NCBI GenBank assembly: GCA_013398295.1
Contig: VZSF01008892.1
Location: forward strand, 1-64,000
Direction of reading: 5' to 3'
Length of the DNA: 64,000 nt
Source of the DNA: Chionis minor
Taxonomy: Eukaryota; Chordata; Aves; Charadriiformes; Chionididae
In this document: piece by piece, positions 53,046 through 63,156 of the stretch
How the letters are laid out: the number at the start of each line of letters is the position of its first letter
Position numbering within the stretch: the stretch's first letter is position 1
The notes under the pieces: model-generated
What the model was told of the DNA's origin: nothing
The model's database searches: none
The model's input: only the letters and a program-made list of their open reading frames with translations
Made by a program: the position numbers and the translations under genes

Positions 53046-56000
53046 GTTGACTTTGATTTGAGATTGTGAAATTATTTCTTCAACAATGAAAAATGGAAAG
53101 AAAAAAAAAGTTGAAGTATTAAAACTTATCAAGCTGTACAGTGGTTAAGACACTTGAAGAGTCTTTTTGCTGCTGACAAGTAAATTTATAAGAGAGTTTT
53201 ATATTCCTTTCCACAGTGAAGTTTCCACAGCCAAAAAGTTCGGTTAACCTTGGTTTCAGATCCCCTCTCTAATAACAGATAGCAAATCCTTTTTAGAAAG
53301 GCGGGTGGGTAACATTTCAAGTGATAGAAAGATGCTTCAAGAATTCGTCACAGAAGGAACACTTGGAAGAAGCTTGGTTTACAACTGACCATAGCTTAGT
53401 TCCAGGTTGGTATTTTCCCACTTAAATACATTTCGTTTGGTGATCGCTATTACTTGAACTTCCAGATGCAAACAAACGTGAATATACACTGGTTCTGAAC
53501 ATTTATAACTGTTCTCTAGAGCAGAGGAAGGAAAACGTGAACTGTTTGGATAGTTTCCTTTTTCTCGATGTGACTGCCACTTCTCATGGAGTTGCCTCTG
53601 GTGATGCAAACCATTTCAAAATACCTGAAATTACCAAAGCAAGAAAAGACAGCAAAACACGTGTTGGTGAACGGGGTGGTGTGGGGTTTGATTTTTAGGT
53701 CTTGACCTGTTTTTCGCTGTAGTGCAAAACCAGCTTGTTGGCATGTATTGAATCACGCTTGAAAATTGGACCAGTAATGGCATTGCTGTGGTTCTGTATG
53801 AGGTGTATAGCAATTTTAAATTCTACAGGGTTTTTTATATCTATTTTAAGATGATAGACATAAAAATATAGGACTTGATATTTTTTTATTAGTAAAGTGA
53901 ACTGCTTTCTCAACTTGAAAGAAGAGGATGGTTATAATCCAGGTGATGGCTAACACAGCTGAAAAAAATGGCTTTTTCTTTTTTTTTTCCTGTTTTCCTT
54001 TTCACACTCTGGCTCTTTCTGTCGCTCTCTCGTCTCTCAAATCAGAGCAGGTAGAAGCATATATTGGACTATTCATACGTAAATATATACATTCTAAAAG
54101 GGTAATTTTCCAAAGGCATCTTGCTTATTCCACAATTAATCTTACAGTTTTTTTACTGTCAGAGGTCTGCTGTGATCTTTGCCTTTTTTTTTTTAAGGAT
54201 TCCTGAAATTATGTTTACATCTTCAAATCAAATGCGATTCTTTCTTATTATATGGGCTTGGATTTTTTTTAATGTTACATTTCATCTGCATAGCCAGTCT
54301 CATGGAAATGAACAGCAGATACGGTAAAGGGAGCAAGATAAGTTACATTAAAAATGGCATTATATACTGCTAAATACCTACGGTACTTTAAAAACAATTA
54401 AACTGAAATTTGGGACATAAATTCTCCCAAAAGTTACTTTGATGATACGGTTGTATTCAACTGCACGATGCTTCAAAAATTGGAGATGCTTGATAATAGC
54501 AAGCCTCTCACCTGTGAGCAAGGACCTGGTGCTTTGCTCCTTCCAAGGGGAAGAACATTCTGGCTCTCTAAGCATGTATGGAGACTTTAAAATGTGTGAC
54601 TTAATTGCATGTTACATCTGGGTTGAAGCAGGAGAAACAGGTTTAAACAGAAAACAAGGTGTAAAATTGGAAACACTTCTTGGCTGATACCACATTAATT
54701 AAAAAACTGGAAAAAAATACACCCTATACTGCCTTTTTTCTGAGAGGAAGGAAAACTCAGCCCTCATTTGCACATTGACACGCGTGGCAAATTGGCAGCT
54801 GAGTTGACCTGGAGATTTTTAACATTCACAATTAAGGTCTGAGGCTTATTTGGTGTGTTTTTACATTCCACTGCACTATGTATAATGGGAGAGAATAGAA
54901 TGCTGTTTTGAAAATGCATTTATTTGAGGTGGAGTTTTTTTTCCCCTGTGATGATAGCGTTGTACAACAACGTGCCAGGTAAGTTCTGAGTAGTATAGCC
55001 AGTGTTCTTGGAAACAAGTAGAAGTATTCTTATATCTGGCTTGTTTTAACACATTGTCATATTCATGGCTCCTTACTGCATATTGTTTATAAATCTTTAG
55101 TAAGTAGTTAGCTCCAGTTTCTCTGAAAATCCACTGCCCTGAATTTCCAGGGTCGGAGATGGGTTTTACCTCCTTGATTATCCCTGGTGTTGCAGGGTGC
55201 TGCAGTAACAGCTGCACTTGCGGTTGTTATTTCAACAGTTACTCCTCAAACCACCCTGCGTGTGGGAAGATGGAGGGTGCCGGGGAGCCGTGGAGGAAGG
55301 AGGTACGGACGCTCCACCTGGCTGTTTAAAAACAAACAGACAAAAACCCCAAGCCACTTGGGATTCTTCTCTCTTCTGCCACAGTACCTGGTGCCACAAA
55401 TACTTAATCACGTGAGAATCTAATTGAAGACCAGACTAATCCAGGGAAGTGTGCAGATACTGACATGGGTAAAACTATTTCGCATGTGACTTTGACCTCC
55501 GTTAAAGCGTCGGCTGTGTCTGTCAGGATTCATGACTGACCACGCTGCTTTTTTACAGACGTGCCATCTATATGGTGCAAAGGTGTGGAATCGTACCGCT
55601 TTGCTGCCTGTCCTGTCCGAAATCCTCTCTATCCCTAAGCCAGTGTCTTTTGTACTTTTCTCTTCCCATTTTACAGTTTCCATGAAGAACAATATTGAGA
55701 ATGTACCCAATATAAAGACTTGGGTATTGTAGTCAGATACAAATTTATTTGCAGAGTGCTGAGGGACTCTGCAAGGTTGAGTGTAAGGAGACCAGAAACT
55801 ATCTTTGGCATGACCTAAGCAGTGCTGGGAGGTGTAGAGGTCAAGGGGATAGTCAGCACGATCCCACATGGCTTGTAGGTGGCCATGGTTACTCAAGAAG
55901 GGTGTTCAGTTTCTAAATAACATTGTTGTAAGGATATTTGTCACCTAAAATGAACACTTTCTTTTAAAGTTAATTCCCCATAACTTGTGTTTGAAAGTAT

Positions 56001-56290
56001 TTCCATGGCTGCATGTTGACTGGGACAACAAAGAAAATTTGATTGCTATCTGTCACACTCAAGAAGAGCTTCTGAATGCGCAGTTGTCATCCTAAGCATG
56101 AGGTAGCTAGACCATGCTTTTGATTTAAGGTCCTGAATATAACAATGGCTTCTACTAAAGCAAAATTTCTGAGCGTGCTTAGTTTTCAAATACCATACCC
56201 TTTCATCGTGTTCCTCAAAACACTGCTGCCTGAAAATCATGCTGGTGGAAGCTGAATTCAGGTAAAGAATGCAGATTGGACTAAGCAGTT
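53046..56290. other. Intergenic DNA between CNOT2 and CR1
   Basis: AT-rich sequence with short T-rich and A-rich runs (for example 53980-53990, 54185-54195). Several short ORFs of 60-158 codons lie on both strands, none with a family I recognise. It could include a longer CNOT2 3' UTR form. Nothing else is supported. Confidence 0.75.
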
Positions 56291-56834
56291 ACAGAATCAT
56301 AGAAAGGTTTGGGTTGGAAGAGACCTTAAAGATCACCTAGTTCCAACCCCTCTGCCACAGGCAGGGACACCTCCCACTAGACCAGGTTGCTCAAAGCCCC
56401 ATCCGACCTGGCCTTGAACACTTCCAGGGATGAGGCATCAACTTCCCTGGGCAGTCTGTTCCAGTGCCTCACTGTCCTCCTAGTGGAAAATTTCTTCTGA
56501 GATCTAATCTAAATCTCCCCTCTGCCAGTTTGAAGCCATTACCCCTCGTCCTGTCACTACATGCCCTTGTAAAAAGTCCCTCTCCAGCTTTCTTGTAGCC
56601 CCTTTCGAATACTGGCGGGCTGCTGTAAAGGTTTCCCTGGAGCCTTCTCTTCTCCAGGCTGAACAACCCCAACTCCCTCAGCCTGCCCTCATGGCAGAGG
56701 TGCTTCCGCTTCTGATCATCTTCGTGGCCCTCTTCTGGACCCTCTCCAGCAGGTCCATGTCCTTCTTGTGCTGAGGGCTCCAGAGCTGGACACAGTACTC
56801 CAGGTAGAGTCTTACCAGAGCAGAGTAGAGGAGT
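56291..56834 (-). mobile_element. CR1 LINE fragment, 5' truncated, reverse orientation
   Basis: The left edge (acagaatcatagaaaggttt, then gggttggaagagacctt) is the reverse complement of a typical avian CR1 3' end, which finishes in an ATTCT-type short repeat. The body follows the CR1 tail in order, including 'aacacttccaggga', 'cagtgcctcactgtcctcc', 'cactacatgcccttgtaaaa', 'cttctccaggctgaacaacc', and 'acagtactccaggtagagt'. Only the last ~540 bases of the element are present, as is usual for CR1. The copy is fairly intact, so it is a younger subfamily than the remnant near 25 kb. An open frame on the minus strand (56469-56840) is just CR1 tail sequence, not a gene. Confidence 0.95.
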
Positions 56835-59740
56835 TAGCAACTGATGCTTTCATTTTCGTATAGTAAGAGTTAAAATGGGGTAGCTGTTCTCATTTCTCTC
56901 CTCTGATACGCGTGCATGCTCTCATTTCCATAAATCTGAAAGGTTCTGGTACATTTAAAAGACCTGAGGAAATGCAGCTGCATGAGTTGTTTTGAAATTG
57001 TGGTTTGAATTACTTCAGTAGGTTCACCTCTTAAAACCACTTTACTGTTGGAGTTAAACTTTTTTTTTTTTTTTTTTGGAAGTAATGCTAAAGCACATCA
57101 AACAACAGTTTTGAATATTACTGACTCAACTCACTTCAGAATTAGCAGTGCTAACCAAGCCTGTATATTATTTTCCTAGATTTTGGTTTATTGTTTGCAT
57201 TTCATAATCCCTGGTTGGTATTAACATGCCAGTATCGGAGGTGGGTACATGTCAGAATTTTCCTGCTGAAGCTGCCAAAGTAATTTTCTGCAAAATCACT
57301 TCTTTAAACTCCCTCTGGTTTAACAAACAATCAATCCAGGGAAGTAGCAGCCACTTCTCCTGATTGCACCATCTCGCCTCACCTGTAAGACAGCCTTGAT
57401 GAGGAGCGGAGGGAAGGTGGGCATTGATGACATCCTGTAGGAGCTCTTCAGCTTTTCCAACAGCTCTTCTTTTGGACAAAAGGGCTGTTTTGGCTGTCCC
57501 CCTGCCTCTAGGTGTGTTTCTACCAGTCGGCTGGGATCTCCCTCCCTTCTCTCCCCACCTCCCAATTTACTTTCTGGTGGGCATGAGAGCATTGGTTCCA
57601 AAAAGCCATTTTGTTATCGTGTACATATACATTTGCTGTTTGAAAAGGAGTTCATTACCAGCGCTTTCATGGAAGACAGTGTGAAGCAGCTCCACAGTCA
57701 ACATCATGAGGACCACTGCTCAACTTCTGCAAGGAAACGGGAATGTGTAAGTCCTTTCCCCTCGCTGGCCCCTCTGGGTGTGTGGTGACGGAGCGCCCCC
57801 ACAGCCCCGCCAGCCTTGAGGCACGTAAGCAAGATGAAGACATCTGCACTCGGGGCGCAGGAGCTGCCTTCAGGTGGGCTATCAGCGGTCAACCACAGGT
57901 CACGGGGCAAGGAAGGGCCTAAAAAAGCAGGGAGCAACCTGTTTTCCTGCCGTTGAAAGCTTCATACAAATACTTAACTGTATGCGCCAGTTTTCTCAGC
58001 CCTGGCTGCTCCTGATGCAGCCTGTGGTCATGGAGCAACCATCCCAACTTCTGCCCTCAGCAGGTGATAGCAGAGCTAAAACCTTCACAGCAGGCCCCTA
58101 GGACCCAGCTTTACTCTCTTACAAATTGGGCATTGATGATAATTTTTCACTTCCAACTGATCCAAACAGACTTTGAGTCCCGACTGGCTTATTTGTGCAG
58201 AACTTTAAAACTGATGAGATTGCCTTGTGAATGTTAACCGCCATTCCCAGTTAAAATACAGCTTCAGCATCTCCTCCGACCATGGATGATGTAGGGGTTG
58301 GATGCACGCAGGACGACTAACTCTCAAGGTTACTGTGTCACCCAGTGAGCTGTTGCCTTAGTTTTCGGCTGACGGCACTTTATGTACAGAGGACAACAAG
58401 GAATTGAACCGAGTACTGAATGCAGGGAGACTCAACGCCAGCTCTTCAGACGTCGGAACACACCTGAACTGGGAAAGCAGGGCCGGAGCTTCCCTTCAGG
58501 TGGCAGGCAACAAACCCACCTGATGAAAAATTTATTTTTTTCTGATAAGAAAACTCTACGCAGCGAGCCCCGCCGTTAAAGACTGCCGTCATCCCAAGCC
58601 TTGGCAGCACAGCCTGATGGATAGGAATGGATGAACAGAGCCAAGGACTAACCAGACGAGTTCAGTTTCTACTATAAAAACCTACTCTGTGTCTAAGCCT
58701 GGGATTATTTTTATTTTTACTTAGAGTTAGCATGCGTTACCTGAAACCCGTTGGTATTAGGAAAGGCTACTACGGAGCAGCTGGCCTGAGGGCAGCATGG
58801 TAGTGCACCGGTGCCACCACGGACAATATTTGCATCCATTTGTATTCATGTCACAGCACGGACTCTTAATAGCCTTCCTGCCAAGCATTGCTCAATAGTC
58901 CATTTGGAGAACCTATGGATCAACTTTATTTTTAAAAGTTTGATGTCACACTCTGCAGTGGGAAAGTGATTGAAAAAGGTGGCCAGAGGAAAGTGCTGTT
59001 TCCCGTATTTATTTTTCTATTATTTCTGTACCTTCTTGTCTGCTGTATCATAAAGTTCGGCTATCAGCTCTGAAACCGTCACATTTTGTTCTACCTAACT
59101 GCCTATGACAAAGACTACAGAATAAAAATATAACTATTATTTATGGTACTTTGGCACTGAAGTGCTTGTTCTGTTGTTTTGCCGAGGTGGGAAATGCTGG
59201 GTAATAACCAAACTTTATTTGCAAAATAAGTGTATTTTCTTGGATGGAAAGCTTCTCTGCAGCCCTGCTTTGAAGAGGGCGCTTCTTAGGGCGACCTTTC
59301 AGAGGTCGGTACCTTCCTGTTGAAAGCAATTCCTATGTAAAACATTTTGACATCTATCATCTTCCTCACCTATTATCTTCAACTAATGCTGAAAGAGGCT
59401 GGGCCTGTCCCTGCTGTGCGGATGCTGGATTCGGAGCTGGCCAGAGCAAAGCACCTGCCCTGCACCCCCAAAACCTCCTGTTGAGGCAGGATAACGTCCT
59501 GCCAACTTCGGTTATTTCCCGTCTCAGTTAATAAAGTGAAAATAGCAGCTGCTCCCTCACTTGCGGATACTTAATGTCTTTAATTTCGGGTCTGACTGTG
59601 TGTGTGCACAGAGACCTCGCAGATGTTGACAGGTGGGGCTGCTCGGCGTGACTTCGCACGGGCTCTCCGGGACTCAGCTGAGCCAGTGGCAAGCATTGGG
59701 AAGCACGAACTATTTTCAAGCCGTGATTTTCCTCTTCTGG
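56835..59740. other. Intergenic DNA upstream of KCNMB4
   Basis: Mixed composition, with a poly(T) run at about 57060-57077 and a GC-richer patch near 57700-57860. An AATAAA at 59121-59126 follows AT-rich sequence that looks like a 3' end. Short ORFs lack recognisable domains. It probably holds distal promoter elements of KCNMB4, but none can be named from sequence. Confidence 0.7.
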
Positions 59741-60185
59741 ATTTACCTAGGGGGTTGCTACTCCCTCACGTCGGGGGGGATGTTACGGGCGTGTTGCAGC
59801 CCCCCAGCCACCCCCGCTCGCCCCCCTCTCGACATCGCACCTTGCACCGTGGCCGGTATTAATCCGGACTAGCCCTCCCCACGGCAAATCTCCTGGGGCA
59901 GATAATCCCGTTGCAAGCTGTCCCTTCCACCCCCGGAGGGGCTTGAATTAGGTCAACCGGGTTTACATTTATTTATTTATCTCTTTTTTTTTTTTTTTTT
60001 TTCTCTCATGGTGACACACGCGACCAACCGCCCCCCTCCCCGGCGGCCTCCCCCAACCCCCCGGAGGAGGCGGGGAGGGAGGCGGGGAGCGGCGGGGAGG
60101 GTNNNNNNNGGGAGGCGGGGAGCGGCGGGAAGGTTCAGCCGATGGAAGCGGCTGCCCGGCGGCGGACGCCAGCGGCGAGCGGGCG
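59740..60185 (+). promoter_or_regulatory. KCNMB4: CpG-rich promoter and 5' UTR region of KCNMB4
   Basis: GC content and CpG density rise from about 59740 and stay high into exon 1 and the start of intron 1, as in CpG-island promoters; no TATA box is placed convincingly. A poly(T) run at about 59984-60002 interrupts it. At 60061-60135 there are repeated GGAGG, GGCGGGGAG and GCGGCGGG words (possible Sp-type GC boxes and G-quadruplex runs) around an assembly gap of seven Ns (60103-60109). The transcription start is not defined. Confidence 0.65.
60103..60109. other. Assembly gap (7 N) in G-rich promoter
   Basis: A run of seven Ns sits within near-identical GGAGGCGGGGAGCGGCGGG words on both sides, which suggests a collapsed or unread G-rich repeat. 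Single Ns also occur at 23607, 52633, 60718, 61789 and 62110. Confidence 0.95.
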
Positions 60186-60524
60186 ATGGCGAGGAGCCGG
60201 GCGGCTTACGAGTACACGGAGGCGGAGGACAAGAGCATGCGGCTGGGCTTCCTCCTCATCGCCGCCGGGCTGCTCTCCCTGCTGGGCCTGGGCTGCTGCT
60301 GGCTGCGCCCGGCGCTGCAGGAGCGGGGCGGCGGCGGCTCGGCCAACTGCACGGTGCTGGCGGTGCGGCAGCTGGGGGAGCGCTTCGCCTGCACCTTCTC
60401 CTGCGGGGCCGCCTGCCGCGGCACCGCCCGCTACCCCTGTCTGCAGGTGCTGGTCCGCACCTCCCGCTCCTCCGCCCCGGCGCTGCTCCACGAGGACGAG
60501 CGGCAGCTCCGCACCAACCCCAAG
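60142..60524 (+). other. Upstream ORF overlapping KCNMB4 start, other frame
   Basis: ATG at 60142, 44 bases before the KCNMB4 ATG, opens a frame (starting [20 protein letters not shown]) that stays open through exon 1 in the +1 frame relative to KCNMB4. If within the mRNA, it would compete with the main start. Its -3 base is C, so the context is weak. The length may only reflect the very high GC content. Confidence 0.3.
60186..60524 (+). CDS. KCNMB4: KCNMB4 exon 1, residues 1-113 (BK channel beta-4 subunit)
   Basis: KCNMB4 is the brain-type auxiliary subunit of the large-conductance calcium-activated potassium (BK, KCNMA1) channel. It has two membrane segments and a large cysteine-bonded outside loop. 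It slows gating and reduces scorpion-toxin block. This exon starts at an ATG in a good context (G at -3, G at +4). The cytoplasmic N-terminus [16 protein letters not shown] is close to human. TM1 is about residues 20-41 ([20 protein letters not shown]). The loop has five Cys at 55, 69, 73, 77 and 85, the family pattern, and an N-glycosylation site NCT at 54-56. It ends [14 protein letters not shown] at gtgaga. One extra residue versus human lies near 47-51 (ERGGGGS). Later exons, coding the rest of the loop and TM2, are beyond the window. Confidence 0.95.
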
Positions 60525-61788
60525 GTGAGACCCGCGCCGCCCAGACGCCGCCGGGGGGACGCGGGATGTGGCGGGGGTGGCGGGGGGTCCCGCAGGGCGA
60601 ACCCTGCACCCTTCCACCCCTCCTGGTGCGCTCCTTTGGGGCCCGGCTCCCCGGCATCGCCCTCCCTGCGCCTGCGGGGCTGTCGTGGGGGGGGGGGGGG
60701 GAACAAAGGCGGGGGGGNTGAACGAAGTCGCGGAGCGTCCCTCCGAAATGCCCCTCTGCTGTTACTCAGCAAAAAGTGTGTATATCGTATATATATTAAA
60801 ATATTATACACGGTCTGTGTGTGTGTATATATATGGTGTGTGTATATATAGAAAATATATAAATACGTGGTGTGTGTGTATATAGTGTGTATACATCACA
60901 CTAGTGTATATATACACAGTATATATAGTACGGTATAGTACTATATATATAGTGTATATATACATACTATATATAGTACAGTATAGTACTATGCTATACC
61001 ATATAACATAGTACAACACTGTACACACACGCACACTATATATATATATTTCCCCCAAACATTCCCGCATTATTCATCTGGCGGGAACGGTCTTGTCCCG
61101 GCCCCAGCACAACCCACAGGCGGTTCTGCTCCCGGTCCCCGGTCTGCCTCGCCGGCAGCCCCAGGACACCAGTGGGAAGCCGGGGAGAAACTCCTGCTGC
61201 CGGCGAGGAGGTCTGTCTGCCCGAGCAGCGACCGATGCTGTTGCGCTGCGTGTCCCAGAGAGTGAGGGGCTTCCCAGAGCAGCTCCCCGAAGCGCACGGG
61301 GAAATATTATCCCAGCCGCTGCTGATGGGATGCTGGGGAGAGGGCTGCACGGAAACAGAAGTTTCCTCAGTGCTGTTTTGATTCTTAAACTTCTCCATCA
61401 CCCACGTGAAAACCGAGCGGGAGCATCTTTAAAGTTGAATCTTCTAGCAAACTAGGCGAGCCTGGAGGCAACGTGTGACTTGTGCTTTTTCTTTCTTGAA
61501 AGGCAGTTGTTCCGCTTTCTGCTTTTCCTATTCATGCTGAGCAAAGACCACCTTGCAGCATGCTGCCTGAGTGCAGGAGGTTTTGTCAAGTAGTTTCCAG
61601 AAAATAAAAAATGTGGCAGAATCCCCCCCTTCTCCCTGAAAGAATCCAATACCGGGAGTGTGTTGGAGCAGTAAAATTTCAGCTCTTTGATTTGACGGAG
61701 GCAGGAATGTAGCACGGTGCTAAGGGTCACGTTAAGCACGTTACAGGGGTCCGCGTGCAGGGGCTGGGGAGCGGAGCTGCGTGTCCGG
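60358..61788 (+). repeat. Duplicated block, copy 1 (part of KCNMB4 exon 1 and intron 1)
   Basis: This block recurs at 61790-63156. Positions 60358-60677 match 61790-62109, and 60743-61788 match 62111-63156. The 65 bases at 60678-60742 (G-rich, with an N) are replaced by one N in copy 2. I saw no mismatch by eye. It is best explained as an assembly duplication. Confidence 0.93.
60780..61050. repeat. TA/TG microsatellite-like tract with hairpins
   Basis: AT-rich alternating TATA and TGTG sequence lies inside the otherwise GC-rich first intron of KCNMB4. It contains inverted repeats; for example 60921-60931 pairs perfectly with 60938-60948 around a 6-base loop. The same tract appears again at about 62148-62418 in the duplicated copy. 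Confidence 0.85.
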
Positions 61789-61789
61789 N

Positions 61790-61956
61790 TGGCGGTGCGG
61801 CAGCTGGGGGAGCGCTTCGCCTGCACCTTCTCCTGCGGGGCCGCCTGCCGCGGCACCGCCCGCTACCCCTGTCTGCAGGTGCTGGTCCGCACCTCCCGCT
61901 CCTCCGCCCCGGCGCTGCTCCACGAGGACGAGCGGCAGCTCCGCACCAACCCCAAG
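61790..61956 (+). pseudogene. Partial copy of KCNMB4 exon 1 (false exon)
   Basis: Codes residues 59-113 of the exon 1 protein again, from [20 protein letters not shown] to the same NPK and gtgaga donor, but without a start codon, TM1 or a splice acceptor. It sits in the duplicated block after an N, so it is not a second gene. If the duplication were real, it would be a dead exon fragment. Confidence 0.85.
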
Positions 61957-63156
61957 GTGAGACCCGCGCCGCCCAGACGCCGCCGGGGGGACGCGGGATG
62001 TGGCGGGGGTGGCGGGGGGTCCCGCAGGGCGAACCCTGCACCCTTCCACCCCTCCTGGTGCGCTCCTTTGGGGCCCGGCTCCCCGGCATCGCCCTCCCTG
62101 CGCCTGCGGNCCGAAATGCCCCTCTGCTGTTACTCAGCAAAAAGTGTGTATATCGTATATATATTAAAATATTATACACGGTCTGTGTGTGTGTATATAT
62201 ATGGTGTGTGTATATATAGAAAATATATAAATACGTGGTGTGTGTGTATATAGTGTGTATACATCACACTAGTGTATATATACACAGTATATATAGTACG
62301 GTATAGTACTATATATATAGTGTATATATACATACTATATATAGTACAGTATAGTACTATGCTATACCATATAACATAGTACAACACTGTACACACACGC
62401 ACACTATATATATATATTTCCCCCAAACATTCCCGCATTATTCATCTGGCGGGAACGGTCTTGTCCCGGCCCCAGCACAACCCACAGGCGGTTCTGCTCC
62501 CGGTCCCCGGTCTGCCTCGCCGGCAGCCCCAGGACACCAGTGGGAAGCCGGGGAGAAACTCCTGCTGCCGGCGAGGAGGTCTGTCTGCCCGAGCAGCGAC
62601 CGATGCTGTTGCGCTGCGTGTCCCAGAGAGTGAGGGGCTTCCCAGAGCAGCTCCCCGAAGCGCACGGGGAAATATTATCCCAGCCGCTGCTGATGGGATG
62701 CTGGGGAGAGGGCTGCACGGAAACAGAAGTTTCCTCAGTGCTGTTTTGATTCTTAAACTTCTCCATCACCCACGTGAAAACCGAGCGGGAGCATCTTTAA
62801 AGTTGAATCTTCTAGCAAACTAGGCGAGCCTGGAGGCAACGTGTGACTTGTGCTTTTTCTTTCTTGAAAGGCAGTTGTTCCGCTTTCTGCTTTTCCTATT
62901 CATGCTGAGCAAAGACCACCTTGCAGCATGCTGCCTGAGTGCAGGAGGTTTTGTCAAGTAGTTTCCAGAAAATAAAAAATGTGGCAGAATCCCCCCCTTC
63001 TCCCTGAAAGAATCCAATACCGGGAGTGTGTTGGAGCAGTAAAATTTCAGCTCTTTGATTTGACGGAGGCAGGAATGTAGCACGGTGCTAAGGGTCACGT
63101 TAAGCACGTTACAGGGGTCCGCGTGCAGGGGCTGGGGAGCGGAGCTGCGTGTCCGG
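61790..63156 (+). repeat. Duplicated block, copy 2 (likely assembly artefact)
   Basis: Repeats 60358-61788 except for the 65-base G-rich stretch reduced to an N at 62110. It begins directly after an N (61789), and after 63156 the sequence turns unique. The true genome probably has one copy, with the sequence before 61789 joined to 63157. Confidence 0.9.

Noticed and set aside
55420..55896. 158-codon minus-strand ORF between CNOT2 and CR1
   Set aside because: No domain, signal or conserved motif recognised; intergenic and unsupported.
56469..56840. 123-codon minus-strand ORF
   Set aside because: It lies inside the CR1 tail; the frame is repeat sequence, not a gene.
60008..60721. 237-codon + strand ORF across the KCNMB4 promoter
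   Set aside because: It runs through an N gap in very GC-rich DNA and is out of frame with KCNMB4; the recognised frame starts at 60186.
61717..62253. 178-codon ORF resembling KCNMB4, as a possible second beta-subunit gene
   Set aside because: It is the duplicated half exon fused to intron sequence across Ns; no start or TM1, and it looks identical to copy 1.
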